Assembly (NCBI GenBank): GCA_020631235.1
Contig: JAHDHQ010000002.1
Coordinates: 206,336-270,335, forward strand
DNA: 64,000 nt
Source: Saprospiraceae bacterium
Lineage (GTDB): Bacteria; Bacteroidota; Bacteroidia; Chitinophagales; Saprospiraceae
Reading direction: 5' to 3'
Below are positions 36,977 to 52,200 of the stretch, piece by piece. Position 1 is the stretch's first letter. Every line of letters starts with the position of its first letter. Under the pieces are notes generated by a model. It saw only the letters and a list, made by a program, of their open reading frames with translations. It did not search any database and had not been told where the DNA came from. The translations under genes were made by a program, and so were the position numbers.

Positions 36977-37169
36977 GTTCCTTGGGGTTATAAACACCCT
37001 TTTTTAATCTTGCCAATTAAGGCGCTGTTATAACCTACTCAAATATATTAAAATATTTTATAATATGAAAATAATTCATTGCTATTGTTTTACATTTATT
37101 ATTGATTTTATCTTGATAATATTCAAGCTAATTTTTTACCATAATTTTTTGACACTCAATTTAAATTAA

Positions 37170-37198
37170 AGAGGCTGTCTAGCTAATAGACAGCCTCT
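37170..37198 (-). terminator. terminator of the 7362-aa gene
   Basis: AGAGGCTGTCT and AGACAGCCTCT pair perfectly over 11 bases around a 7-base loop. The hairpin starts 14 bp after the stop codon and is followed by T-rich sequence on the - strand. Confidence 0.85.
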
Positions 37199-37211
37199 AT
37201 TTATAAATTTA

Positions 37212-40200
37212 TCATTGCACTTTTAACAATCGTTTAGTAATCCGTTTATTGCCTATTGATAATTGTATATGATACATACCTCCCGGCAAACTTGATCCAT
37301 CTATTCTGTATTTATGAATTCCTGGTTCCACGTTCACTCCCAATTCTAATTCTTCAACGTATTTTTGTGAACTATATCCAATTATATCGGCTGTTATTCT
37401 GGTAGCTAAGTGATCTAATTCAATTTCAATGGTAAAGTCCCCGCTAGTAGGATTTGGATATACCTTACTGGCAGACTCTAATTTCTTAGTCTCTTCCTCA
37501 ATCCTTGCTAATGCTTTATCTGCATCGTTTAATGAATTATCTTCTTCACTTTGAATTCCAATAACTGCTTCTTCTTGAAAATCTATAGCATCAAGATTAT
37601 TAAATCCTGCTCCAAGGTCACACTTTCCTCCATCACAACTTATAGTAAAATCTGATGTAGTATTTAGTCCATAATCATGAGTTACATCTGAATCAACTAA
37701 TTCATCGCTGCCAACATTTGCTTCAACTGCTTCTAGTCCGGCTGATTCAACTTTATAATGGATGTAGTAGTTTCCTGGAGGAACACACATTTTCCAATAT
37801 CCATCATCAGAAGGTGTACCTGGCTTATGTCCTGTATAAGTATAATCATGCAATATATAATCTGTGCCTATCTGCCTATAAACTTCAACTTTTACTCCAT
37901 TGATACCATTTTCGATAACATCCCAGATTCCATCATCATCCGTATCAAACCATACTAAATCTCCAATCAATTGGCATTCGTATAATCCTGCATCCGCCGA
38001 ACTTTCATCACATTCTCCTGAAGACAAATTAGTTATTGCTGTAGTATAAGCACCATTCGCACCATTTACATCACTATCTAAATTGTCATTTCCTCCAACG
38101 TTTGAGTAAGTGAAATTCAGATCGTTTGTAGTTATGAATTTAACATAATAGTTGCCAGGATAGATATCATCAAATAAATATGCTCCATCTGCATTAGTAT
38201 ATACAACTTCTACTAAATTACTTTGCTCATCATGCAACTGTACTCGAACATTTGCTATTCCTTCTTCAGAACCATCTTGAATACCATCTGCATTACAATC
38301 GTACCACACATAATTTCCAATCTTCGCTAATTGTAATAAACCAGCATCAACATCTCTATTATGTTCGCCAGGTGCTAGTGTTATACATTCCGTCCATCCA
38401 GCCAGATTAACATCGCTGTCTGTTGCGGAGTTAACTCCTTGATTTTGTAGTGTAAATGCACAGTCATTTGGTAAACCATCAGTATCAAATTGTACTTGAT
38501 AATCTCCACCTAATAGTGGTTGGAATAGATAAAATCCATTTTCATCAGTTTCAGTTGATGCTAAATAATTACCATCACAATCAAATAAATGTACTTCTAC
38601 ATCTTCAATACCTTGCTCACCATTATTCTGGATGCCATCTCCGTTAGAATCTTTCCAAACGGTGTCACCCAAGCTTCCTGCCGGAACAATCGTGATTTCT
38701 GCCCAATCATGGTCATCCTCATCACTGTTCTCATTTTCAGTTGCATCATCTTGAGTACTTTCATCATACTCTCCATTGTTCGAATCCGGATTACTATCAA
38801 TATCATCTCCACTATCATCTGAAATTTCTGCCCAGTTAACAATCTGAGTTCCCAAATAATTCGGATCAACGGTAAATGTAATGTATAAAGTTAAGCAATT
38901 GTATGCTTCTCCTACTGGTGTCCCATCCAAGCTTAAGTCTGCAAGATAATGTGCTTTTCCGCTCGATTCATTCCATTGGCCATCCGCTAAAATTAAACCA
39001 TCTGGTATGTAGTCTACAACTTCAAAGTTAGCTGCATCTAAGGTTCCTTGATTACAAACTTCTATGGTGAAAACTACCTCATCATTAGATCCCATTACTC
39101 CATCACCATTAATATCAGTCGTGGAGAAAAACTTCTTAGTCAATGCTAAATCATAGGTCTGTTCTACCTCTATAAGCGCAGGATCCTCATCATCTCCCCC
39201 ATCTTCTTCTAATGGATCATCATTGTCTGAATAGTCATCTGGTGTATCATATACATCTGGATCACTATCTATGTCATCTCCATCATCAGCTGTAATTGCA
39301 GCATTATTTGACAAGCTCTCCCCTTGGAAGTCATTGTTGATCTTCAAATCAATCTCAACAACTATAGGAGGACCATAAGCAGGTGCTGAAGCAACTACCA
39401 ATGAAACCGTATCTGTACTTGGTCCTGTCCATCCATTTCCATCCGTTGAACTTAAAGTCATACCAGAAGGCACATAATCTGTAATCTCAATATCTGAAGC
39501 ATGCAAGGTTCCTTGGTTATAGACAGTAATAGCATATGTTACCACATCTCCTGGCACAAATGGTCCAGCACTTACTAATTCTTTAGTTAATGCTAAATCA
39601 TAGGTCTGTTCTACCTCTATTAATGCTGGATCTTCATCATCTCCTCCATCTTCTTCTAATGGATCATCATTGTCTGAATAGTCATCTGGTGTATCATATA
39701 CATCTGGATCACTATCTGCATCTTCCCCATCATCAGCTGTAATCGCTGCATTGTTTGACAAGCTCGATCCCTGGAAGTCATCATTGATCTTCAAATCAAT
39801 CTCAACAACTACTGGAGCTTCATATGCTGGAAGGCTTGCAATTACATTAGTTACAGGCCCTGTACTTGGTCCTGCCCATCCATTTTCATCAGTGACACTT
39901 AAAGTCATACCTGCTGGTACATAATCCGTAATCTCGATATCTGCAGCATCTAAAGTTCCTTGGTTATATACTGTAATAGCATATGTTACCACATCTCCTG
40001 GCACAAATGGTCCAACACTCACTAACTCCTTAGTTAATGCCAAATCATAGCTTTGATCTATATCTATTAATGCTGGATCTTCATCATCTCCTCCATCTTC
40101 TTCTAATGGATCATCATTATCTGCATAGTCATTAGGTGTATCATATACATCTGGATCACTATCTACATCATCTCCATTATCTGCCGTAATCGCTGCATTG

Positions 40201-43200
40201 TTTGACAAGCTCGCTCCCATGAAATCATCATTAATTTTCAGATCAATCTCAACAACTACTGGGGCTTCATATGCTGGAAGGCTTGCAATCACATTAGTTA
40301 CAGGTCCCGTACTTGGTCCTGCCCATCCATTAGCATCTGTTAAGCTTAGCGTCATGCCTACTGGCACATAATCTGTAATTTCAACATTCGTTGCATCCAA
40401 GGTACCTTGGTTGTATACCGTAATGGCATAAGTTACCACATCTCCTGGTGCAAATGGCCCTGCACTTACTAGCTCTTTGGTTAATGCTAAATCGTAGGTT
40501 TGATTCAAGACAATTACTTCAGGATCCTCATCATCTCCTCCATCTTTTTCATCCAGATTATTGTCATCATCTAAATCATTAGGTGTATCATATACATCTG
40601 GATCACTATCTATATCATCTCCATCATCCGCTGTAATAGCTACATTATTAATTAATTGATCACCCATAAACATATCATCTATGGTTAATACTATATTCAT
40701 TGTTGCACAAGGGGCGCCAGTTGCAATGTAGTCTAAGACTTTGGTCACAGGACCGCTAGCTGGACCACTCCAAGCATTGGTATCTGCATCACTTAATGTC
40801 ATACCTGTCGGTACGTAATCTGTAATCTCTATATCATTTGCATCTGTTGTTCCTTGATTACAGATAGTTATCAAGTATTCAACATCTTGACCTGGTACAA
40901 ATGGTGCTGTAGTTATCACTTCTTTTTTAATCGCTAAATCATATTCTAGACATGAAGCAGGAATCTCATACTCAACCACATCTGCACATCCTATAGCATT
41001 TACAAATTCAATATCAAAAGAAGCTGATCCACCATCACCGATTGGTAAATCTGTGATAGTATACACGCCTGAGCCTCCAGTTCCACTTCCTGTGGCAGCA
41101 TAAATACCATAATCTCCAATTCGAATATCTCCACCATTCCCAATTCCAGGACCATTGCAGAAATCAAATTCAATAGTCAAATCATAACTATCATCGAATG
41201 AATTACATTCACCAACTAGAATATTTGACACTTCTAATAAACAATCTTTGATAGTTATTAATGCTGGATCCTCGTCATCACCACCATCTTTTTCTCCAAG
41301 ATTATTATCATCATCGTAATCATCTGGTAGTTCATATACATCTGGATCACTATCGATATCATCGCCATTGTCAGCAGTGATAGCTGCATTGTTTGACAAG
41401 CTTGCTCCAGTAAAGTCTGCATCAATGGTGAGGATAATTTGTGTACTAACACAAGGTCCATAAGCTGGTAAACTTGCAATAGTCTTATTAACAGGTCCTG
41501 CTGTATTTCCAGTCCATCCATTTACATCATTTGCACTTAGACTCATGCCTTCAGGTATGTAATCTGTAATTTGAATTTGTGCTGCATCTAAACTTCCTTG
41601 GTTACATACTGTAATCTCGTAGGTAACATCACTGCCTGGGGCATATGGCCCAGCACTAACTACTTCCTTCATTAGAGCTAAATCATATATTTGACCTACA
41701 ACAATTTCTGCAGGATCCTCATCATCTCCTCCATCTCTCTCATCTGGATCATTATCGTCTGATAAATCGTTAGGAATACTATAAACATCAGGATTACTGT
41801 CATAGTCAATCCCGTCATCTTTAGTAATTGCTGCATTATTTATTAGGACATCACCCATAAACATCTCATCAATCTTTAAATCGATTCGAAGCTCTACCGG
41901 AGTGCCATATGCAGGCAAGCTTGCAATTACATTAGTTACTGGACCATTAGCAGAACCTGTCCATCCATTAGCATCACCTTGATAAGATAATCCTGCAGGA
42001 ATATAATCTGTAATTTCAATATTTGATGCGTCTATATCCCCTTGATTATATACAGTAATCGTAAAAGTTACTAAATCTCCAGGTTCGAATGGACCTGCAC
42101 TTGATAATTCCTTAATTAATGCTAAATCATATACTGGACACAATATTGGACCAGGTACTTCTATTTGCATAGATGAACAAGGATTCGAATCTGTGCTTAC
42201 AATTACATTTGTACCATCTGGAATACCTGATATTCTTGCTGATTCAGTTGTAGTGTCATCGTAATCATTGCTAATACTACTTCCAGATGTGCCTATGTAA
42301 TTAAAGCTATATGTTCCGTCAACAGCACATAAAGGACCACTAAGGCTAATCGCCGGATCAGCACAAGGATCTGTACAATCCTCTGGCGCGGATACATTAA
42401 TCTGCGTACTACAATCACCATTATTAGCTATTAATATCAAATTAGCATTTGATGGAATACCATGGATTACATTGTCTCCTAATATTCCTACATTATGTAC
42501 AATCTCTGCACTTTCAATTGCCGTAAATGATACAGAGTAACTATCATTACCCGAACAAATCGCTTGCCCCACTGTTAAATTTGGCAGCACACAATCCTCA
42601 TTACAAGATGTAGGGCCTACAATGGTCATTTCTGTTTCACATCCAGTATAAGTAGTTGCTGTAATAGTTGTACTCATTCCTACTGGGATATTTGTAACTA
42701 TTAAGTTATCTATATCTACATCTCCAATAGTTGCTGTTACTTCACTTACACTACTGTAAAAGACAACATCATAGCTAGCTCCATTACATACTGGTGAACC
42801 GATCGCTAAAGTTGGTACTTCACAATTTGGTCTAATACCTGCATCGATATCTTCATCTTCATCTTCTCCTTCAGGATTGTAACATTCAGATTGACCCGTT
42901 GTAGAAATAACATTATCAGCATCTGGCGTATTAGGACAGCTATCGCCTTCACTAAATTCATAACCCTCCAATGCTGCTCCTTCTTCATTTGGTATATCAA
43001 ATACAACAAAATACTCTAAAGCTGGATCCAAGCAAACGTTACCTCCACCTTCTGTTTCATTAAATTCATATGCTCCTTCTGCATCTGTTGTGACACTGGT
43101 TATTGCATTCGATGTGGTCGGGATTTGGACATCGCAGGTATACAGATAGACTTCTACATCTTTGAGCCCTATCTCGTCTACTCCCTCCTCACATCCATCA

Positions 43201-46200
43201 TTATTTAAATCTAAGAATACTTCTCCACCTATAGATTCACAAGGGTAAATTCCTGCATCGATATCATTATCATCATCTTCTTCATCTGGATTGTAACAAG
43301 ACGATTGTCCATTTGTTGGGTCAATGTCATCTGCATCTGGACTTCCTGCACAACTTTCATTGCTTGAGAAATAATATCCTTCAAAAGGCTCTTGACTACC
43401 ATTTTCAAGATTGAAAACTACATAGTACTCTTCTGCAGGATCCAAACAAACACCACCATTTTCAGCAGCTGGCCCAAAGGCATAATCTCCATTTTCATCT
43501 GTCAATGTAGTTCCTACTGCATTTAATGGGCTGATATCCGTTGTATTACAATCAAAGACTAAGACCTCTACTCCTTCGACACCTATCTCATCTACTCCAT
43601 TCTGACATCCATCATTATTTAGATCATAGAATGCTGTTCCTCCCAACATTTCACATGGATAAACACCAGCATCGATATCTTCATCATCGTCTTCTCCTTC
43701 CGGATTGTAGCAATCTGACTGACCTGTTTCATTGTTTACATCATCTGCATTTGCAGAACCAGGGCATACATCATTACCAGAGAAATTGTATCCTTCTAAT
43801 GATTCCCCAGAAGCATTTGGTAAATCAAATACTACATAATACTCTACTGCCGGATCTAAACAGACAGCACCGTTTTCTGCAGCAGGACCAAAGGCATATT
43901 TTCCATCATTGTTTGTGCTAGTTGTCCCCGTATAATTGTCTAAACCAGGATTACTGACTGAACAATCATAAAGGTATACATCCACTCCTGTTACGCCTAT
44001 CTCTCCTACTCCATTCTGACAACCATCATTATTTAAATCATAAAATACTTCTCCTCCAAGCATTTCGCATGGATAAATTCCTGCATCAATGTCTTCATCA
44101 TCGTCACTTCCTGATGGATCGTAACAAGCTGAAGCACCTGTACCAGGGTCGACATTATCACCTGTTGAATCATCGAAACAACCTTCATTTCCTGAGAAAT
44201 TATATCCTTCTAATGATTCTCCTGAAGCATTTGGCAAATCAAATACGACGAAATATTCTTCATAAGAATATAAACATACATCTCCACCTTCAGGTGTTGG
44301 ACCAAAAGTATATGCTCCATTTTCATCAGTGCTTGCACTTGCCGTTGCATTAACTGGATCAGTATCTACAGCATCACAATTAAATAAATAAACGCTAACA
44401 TCTGACACGCCTGACTCACCAGGACCTGCTTGACAACCATCATTATTCAAATCATAAAATATAACTCCACCTAATGACTCACATGGTGGCATGATACCAG
44501 CATCGATATCATTATCATCATCTTCCCCTTCTGGGTTATAACAAGTGGATTGTCCTGTTGTCGGATCTACATCATCTGCAAATTCTGAACCTGGACAAAC
44601 ATCTCCCTGACTGAATTCATATGCCTCATATAATTCGTCCACTCCATTTGGTATATCAAATAGCACATAGTAGCTAACTGCTGGATCTAAACAGACACCA
44701 CCATTTTCAGCAGCTGGCCCAAAGGCGTATTTTCCATCGCTATTCGTGCTTGTAGAACTTACATAGTTTTCTGGTCCAGGATTCGTCACTGAACAGTCGT
44801 ATAAGAATACATCTACTCCTTCCACACCTGTTTCTCCATCCTCATTTTGACATCCATCATTGTTTATGTCAAAGAAAACTTCTCCTCCCAACATCTCACA
44901 TGGATAAATACCTGCATCAATGTCTTCATCGTCATCAAAGTCGCTAGGATTATAGCAATTACTTAATCCAGTATCAGCATCTACGTTATCTCCATTTGAG
45001 TCCGCGATACAGCCTTCATTTCTTGAGAAATTATATCCTTCTAAACTTTCTCCAAGGGCATTTGGCAAATCAAATAAAACATAATATTCTTCATAAGAAT
45101 ATAAACAAACATTACCACCATCTTGTGTAGGGCCAAACTCATAAGCTCCATTCGCATCTGTAACTGAGCTACCGACTGCATTCGATGGGTCCACATTTGT
45201 TTCATTACATAAGAAGACATAAACATCCACGCCTTCTACACCTGACTCTCCAATACCCGCTTGACATCCATCGTTATTTAAATCATAAAACAAAACTCCT
45301 CCCAATGACTCACATGGAGGCATAATACCGGCGTCAATATCATTGTCATCATCTTCTCCTTCAGGATTATAACAAGTGGATTGTCCAGTAGTAGGATCCA
45401 CATCATCTGCAAATTCTGAACCTGGACAAACTTGTCCTTCACTAAATTCATAAGCTTCATACAATTCGTCTACTCCATTTGGTATATCAAATAGTACATA
45501 GTAGCTAACCGCTGGATCTAAACAGACACCACCATTTTCAGCAGCTGGCCCAAAGGCGTATTCTCCATTACTATTCGTGCTTGTATTACTTACATAGTTA
45601 TCTTGTCCAGGATTCGTCACTGAACAGTCGTATAGGAATACATCTACTCCTTCCACACCTGTTTCACCTTCTCCACTTTGACATCCATCATTATTTAGAT
45701 CATAGAAAACTTCGCCTCCAAGCATCTCACATGGATAAATACCTGCATCAATGTCTTCATCGTCATCAAAGTCGCTAGGATTATAGCAATTACTTGATCC
45801 AGTGTCAGCATCTACATTATCTCCATTAGAGTCTGCAATACAGCCTTCATTTCCTGAGAAATTATATCCTTCTAAACTTTCTCCAAGGGCATTTGGTAAA
45901 TCAAATAAAACATAATATTCTTGAGCAGGATCTAAACAAACATTCTGACCATAATCCGTAGGTCCGAATGCATAGTCTCCATCATTATCGGTTATGGTGC
46001 TTGATAGGGCATCAGCTAAACTTGGTGCTACTTGATCACAAGTAAATAGATAAACAGTTACTCCACCTACTCCTGTTTCTCCAGGGCCAAACTGACAACC
46101 ATCATTATTTAAGTCATAAAATACTTCTCCTCCAATTTGCTCGCATGGATAGATACCAGCATCAATGTCTAAATCGTCATCATCTCCCTCAGGATCATAG

Positions 46201-49200
46201 CATGCCGATTGCCCATTACTAGGATCAACATCATCTGCATCTTCCGTGCCGGTACAACTTTCATTTGTACTAAATTGGTATCCTTCTAAATTCTCATTAA
46301 AACCATTAGGTAAGTCAAACAATACATAATAAGTTGAATCTGGATGCAAACAAACATTATCAGTTCCATCATTTGGTCCAAATGAATAACTTCCATCAGC
46401 ACCCGTAGAAGTGGAACTTAGGGCATTAGACGGATCTCCAGAAGTCTCGTTACAAGTAAACAAATAAACATTTACTCCTACAACCCCAGTTTCTCCTGTT
46501 CCTGCCTGGCATCCGTCATTATTAAGATCATAGAATACTATACCTTTTAAAGATTCGCAAGGGGTTATACCTGCATCAATGTCCGTATCATCATCATCTC
46601 CTTCAGGATCGTAACAAGCAGATTGCCCATTAGAAGGATCAATATTATCCCCATTTTCATCATTTCCGCAAGCCAAGCCTTCTGTAAATTGATAATCCTC
46701 TAGTAGCTCTCCACTTCCATTAGGTATATCAAATACTACAAAATAAGTTGAATCAATGGATAAACAAACTTCGCCTCCTTCTGGTTCTGTATTAAACACG
46801 TAAGACCCATCAGCTCCAGTGGTTACATTAGACAAGGCATTATTTAATGTAGGATTCGTTTCATCACAATTGTATAGGTACACTTCAACGCCTTCTACTC
46901 CAATTTCGCCCTCTCCAGATTGACATCCATCATGATTTAAATCATAAAATACCTCTCCTCCTATCTCCTGACATAAGACACATTCTAATGGACTTCCTAT
47001 TTCAACTGTTCTTTCAGAACAACCATCCATGGAAGCAGTAAATATCACATTCGTTCCTACGGGGATATTACTTATAATACCTGATGTATTATCTGGTTCA
47101 AAATCATTAGTCACTGAAATTGTATCTCCAGGCATTACAGAATAATAAACAGTATAAAATCCATTTTCTGTACATACTGGAGCTGAAATACTAATTGGGG
47201 GATCTGAGCAAGGTGTACTACAATCAGATGGTGGCTGAACAGTTATTGCCGTTATACAGTCTCCTTCACCAGCTGAAACAGTTATCGTCTGATCCTGAGG
47301 AATATTACTTATTGTGTTATTTTCAATAATTGCTTCTGGAATAGTAGTGCTAACCACAAAACTCTCTTCAACTCCAAATGCAATCATATATGTACCATCA
47401 GCCATACAAACTCCTTGACCAACAGAAAGGCTTGGGAATTTACATTCGCTAGAACATACAGAAGGTCCTACTAGACTCAATTCGGTTTCACAATCAAAGC
47501 TATCACTAGCTGTTAATATTAAATCCTCTCCAAGTGCAATATTTTCAATTTTAAAGCTATCTGGTTCTAAGTCTCCTACATTATTTATTGTATTTGTAGA
47601 ACTTGAATAATAGTTTACGCTATAAGCTAAACCATCTTCTTGGCAAGTTATAGGTCCTAGAGTCACTATTGGGACTTCACATGGCGGACATTCTCTTATA
47701 TTTTCTATAGTTACCGATGTTTCCTTACAACAAGTATTTGCTGCATCCGAACCAGTATAACAAACAGATATTGTATAATCTCCGGCATCTAGTGATGGCG
47801 TTGTACTTAATGCATCGTTTATGGTAACATCATCACCATTTGTTATTGTAATGCTAAGATCATCAAGTACGTAGCCTCCTTGAATTTCTACAATTTCAAT
47901 TTCTCCAGTATAATCACAATCAGAATGTTGATATTGTACTATAAAATCAAGCGGATTAGGTCCCATTAGATTAATATCATCTACAACAGTTACACAAGCT
48001 GTTACTGTGTTTGTTGCTTCCACATAATAAGCTCCAGGAGGGACTTGCACATCTATACTCTCATTACCAGCAGTTGTGGCAATCGGGCTTATGGAGTTTT
48101 CTTCATAAACTGCATACGATATAGTAGCATCATCAGATCCATCAAATCTAATAAATCCAAGATCAACCGAACATATTGGGTCTTCAAAACTCCACATTCC
48201 TCGATCGAAAGTTGGCCCGTTGGCTGTAGGCAATAAGACCATTGCTTCTCCTACGCACCCGTTTACATCGACTACTTTAACATTATATAGACCAGGCATT
48301 GCCCCAGACATACTATATGTCGTGGATGCACTTGAGGTCATTAATACATCATTTACATAATACTCATATGGTGCAGTCCCTAAGAATACTTCCAATGTAA
48401 ACTCACCATTGTTTTCTCCACAAGAAGGGAAGTTGTCTATAGTTGTTGTGAGATTTAAGCTATTCTGGTTAGCCATTTCTACTAGTAAATAATTAGAACA
48501 ACCATTAGCATCTTCTGCAGATATTATATATTCTCCTACTGGACCTACAATTTGGAAACCAGTACTAGCCGCAATAGGACCACCATCATTTATACCAGGA
48601 CCGTCCCATGTCACCATGTAATCTGGTGTACCTTCTGAAATATCTAAAGTTATTGTTCCATCTGAGCCACATTCTACAACATAATCTGCTGAAAGTATTG
48701 GACCGTCTATCTCATCCACTTCTTGGCAGAAAGTAAACTGGCAGTCACTGTAAAGCATAGAACTTACGGTGACACAATATACTCCAGCACCTATATTTTC
48801 AAGGTTTTGAGTTGTTTCTCCGTTATTCCAATTAAATTCAAAAGCAGCGTCTTCTTGGACTGATAGATTAATTTTTCCATTCTCTGAACCACATTCAGCA
48901 TCAACAACAGCAAATTCTACCACAATTTCAGGACATAAGTCCTCACAAAATGGGTTTGGATAAACCATTAGCTCGCCTATTTTTTCACAATTGTTTTCAT
49001 CCGTTACTGTATAAGCATATACGCCTACCCCTAAGTTATCCGGTGTAAACCCTGAAACTGAAGGATCTGACCAAGCTATAGATAAATCGCCTGTGCCACC
49101 GAAAACAAAAATATCAGCTTCAGCATCAGCAAGGAAGCAATCACTTGGAACAGTGGCAGTACCATTGGCTACTATTTCTGTAGGCTCTAGTATTTCTACC

Positions 49201-52200
49201 TCAAATAAATCTGCACATGCAAAGACACCCGTACCAGCATATAATCTAGTTTGATATACTCCTGGTGCTAAACCTTGAACACAGAACGGTGGTGTATCTG
49301 CAGATGTAAAGGTAGCTAACACTACATTGTTTGGATCCTCAATTTCTAATAATTCACCAATCTGCAATATTCCATCAACACACATTTCTCCATCAGCACT
49401 CTCATAGCACGTTATATCAATGCTTGTAAAATCCTCAAGACTTATTTTAATATCATTATCTCTGAGAATAATAGTATCTGAATCAAAACATGATAAAGGA
49501 TTACCAGCTCCATCAGTTGCATAACCATGGACTACATATTCGCCCGGCACTAAATTAAGGAACTGCATTTTATCTGTCTTATCTGCACACAGACTTGCAC
49601 TTGGATCAAATATTGGACTATCGGATAATAACTGCCCTGACATATCATACAATTCGTATGCGTAAGAACAATTCCCTCCAATAGCATTGACCAAAATCCT
49701 ACCGTCACCTATTTCACAAGGACTTGCCGTTATTGTATCCAAGGCAACAACAAATCCATCTTCTGAAATCGGTACATAAACATCACAAATAGAAGGACAT
49801 TCATCCGGTACTTGTAAAGCTAAATTAAATGCTATCACTTGATAATCACCTGGACAAACATCAACAAATATATGCTCGTTTGGTGCATTTTGAGGGAAGA
49901 TAATATTCCCTAATGCATCCTGCATTCTATATATAATACCAAGACTATCAGGCATAATAACCCATCCATCACATGGCCCGCAGTTATTGCCTGGAAGTAC
50001 CGTAAGTGGACATAATGCTTCTGCATCAGTATTTTCAACAATTGCCCCTCCCATTGCCAATATACATCCAGAGATTGGATCAATCATATCGACAACATAT
50101 AAGTCTGTTTTTAAATTACAGAATGAAGGTTCATCTGGTGAATCAATAGTTGCAATAGGTGTAAACCCATCAAATAAGACCCAATTAAAATCAGATGGAG
50201 TATATACTCCTCCTTCGTTATCTGTTACTCCGACTATGTTTACACAACCATCTGTTGCATCACAAGCAGTTGGAGTCGTTTCTATTTCTATAAAATATTC
50301 TAATCCTGTTACATTTTTAAATACCATTTCAAGCGGCAAAGTAAACATACAATCCATCTCACCATCACCATTTATATAAGCAATCATCGCTTCGTATTCT
50401 CCTGCCATTAATCCAGAACAAGAAAGTGTTCCAGTAGCTACATCATATGTTTCCATACATGCTATATTTCCAGTAGTAGTATGTACTAATTCCACTAAGA
50501 TAGATCCAGTTCCACCAGCTAAACCTTGCTCAATGGTAATACCTGTACCTTCAAATACAAGATCTACATCATACATTGATCCATTTTCACAATCTAAATT
50601 GAGGACTAAATTTGCTGTATCTAGAACGACTTCACAGGCAGGTGGACATTCTTCTGCTGTTATAGTAAAGCAAGTTGTATCTCTCGGACAAGTGCTAAAC
50701 AAATCGTCTTCACCCGCAATGGTAACCACGCAATACTCGCCTGCTAGACCAACTGGTAAAAATAAAGTATCTGCATCGCTTGCTGGATTAATATGTGATT
50801 CATATATCGTTCCTCCTTCTACCGAACTTCCAGTATACCAATCTACTCTAGCAATTGGCATTGATGGTGTGGTTGTATAGTTAATAATAACTTCTGACAC
50901 TACATCTGGATCAGTCTCTGCACAAGGTAAAACTGGGATATCCAGTTCTGTAAGCATCACCGAATTTTCTGGTTCAGGAACCATACATTCTACAGTAATA
51001 TTATTACAGGCATCCCATGAATAGATATCTACCGTATACATTCCTGGTAATAAAGGACTGAAACTAACATTCGTATTTCCGCTATCATCTACATATTGAA
51101 GATTAGCATTTGATAGAACAATAGAATCAGGTGTAAAGCTAGATGGCGTGTAAATTAATTCTAGATCCAAAGATCCAAAAGTCTCGAAGCAAGAAACTGG
51201 AGCAATTCCATTACAAACAACATCTATTCCTGCCGCTGGTGGTGGATTACTTATATTGTAGACTCCCTCTATGATGCCACATTCTGTGTATACAGTTGCA
51301 TTCCAAGTACCAAATTCGATACCTGGTCCTATAGTACTTGTATGTGGAGCTGAAACCGGCCCTAATTCTTTAATTATGGTTCCTGAAGCTCCAGTCCAAA
51401 TGATAGAATCAATAGTTGAATCTGAATTTATACTAATTTCAATTTGCGCGTCATCAGCTGCACAATCAGAAAATTGCGTTATCACAGGATTTACGATTTC
51501 TAACACTGCATCAGCTGCTACCAGATTGCAATCAAGTACTTGATCACCGCATTCTGTAAAGATTTTAACACTGTAAGTTCCAACTCCTAAATCTGAAAAT
51601 CCACCTTCTACTTCACCATACTCTCCACCTTCAAAATCCTTAGATAGCAGTCTTTCTCCATTTAAACAAAGTTGGACTGAATCAATTAAACCAGCTGTTG
51701 TTACAGTGTAGTCAATAAATCCATTATTCCCTACACAATCAGTAGGGTCATTGCACGAAATAGTAGCAATCACTTCGGATGGTGGAGGTTCAGGTAGATT
51801 AAAATCTACCGTTGACTCTTCCCCGCATAAAGCACCTTTTATTTTTAGTGTATAATCACCTGCCGTCAAACCTAAATCTTCAATATTGGAAATGATTAAG
51901 CCACCTTCCATTACACCAGGAATCGCTAGTTTAAAGTCTTCTGTTGGACATGCTTTTGCTCCACAATCTGGGTCTCCAATAGTTGCAACAACTTGAATAT
52001 ATGTATATGCTCCAGCTGGAAAATCTCCAAAATTTAAATAAACATTTCCATTGCAAATTTCAACAACTCCTTCTACTTCACAACCTGATATGAGTGAACC
52101 TACCAAATTGCTCTTCAACCAATCTTCAAATGATTGACCATCAGCCTTAAACCACTGTATAGTTTCGAAATTAAACTTGTATTCACAAGCTCCCATTATT

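Larger units (their letters stand above)
36725..37211. other. 487-bp intergenic region between two giant genes
   Basis: No gene is visible. From right to left on the - strand it holds the terminator of the 7362-aa gene (37170-37198), a second - strand terminator (36949-36976), an AT-rich dyad block (36823-36857), a -7 candidate (36811-36818) and an approximately 80-nt leader for the 5163-aa gene. Confidence 0.65.

Noticed and set aside
43541-44353. His/Leu-rich open frames on the + strand
   Set aside because: They are antisense to SdrD_B repeats of the 7362-aa protein and recur at the repeat period; no leader and no family resemblance.
42833-46978. CRISPR or transposon array from long DNA repeats
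   Set aside because: All repeats are in one open frame and encode a conserved domain; there are no spacers or transposase.
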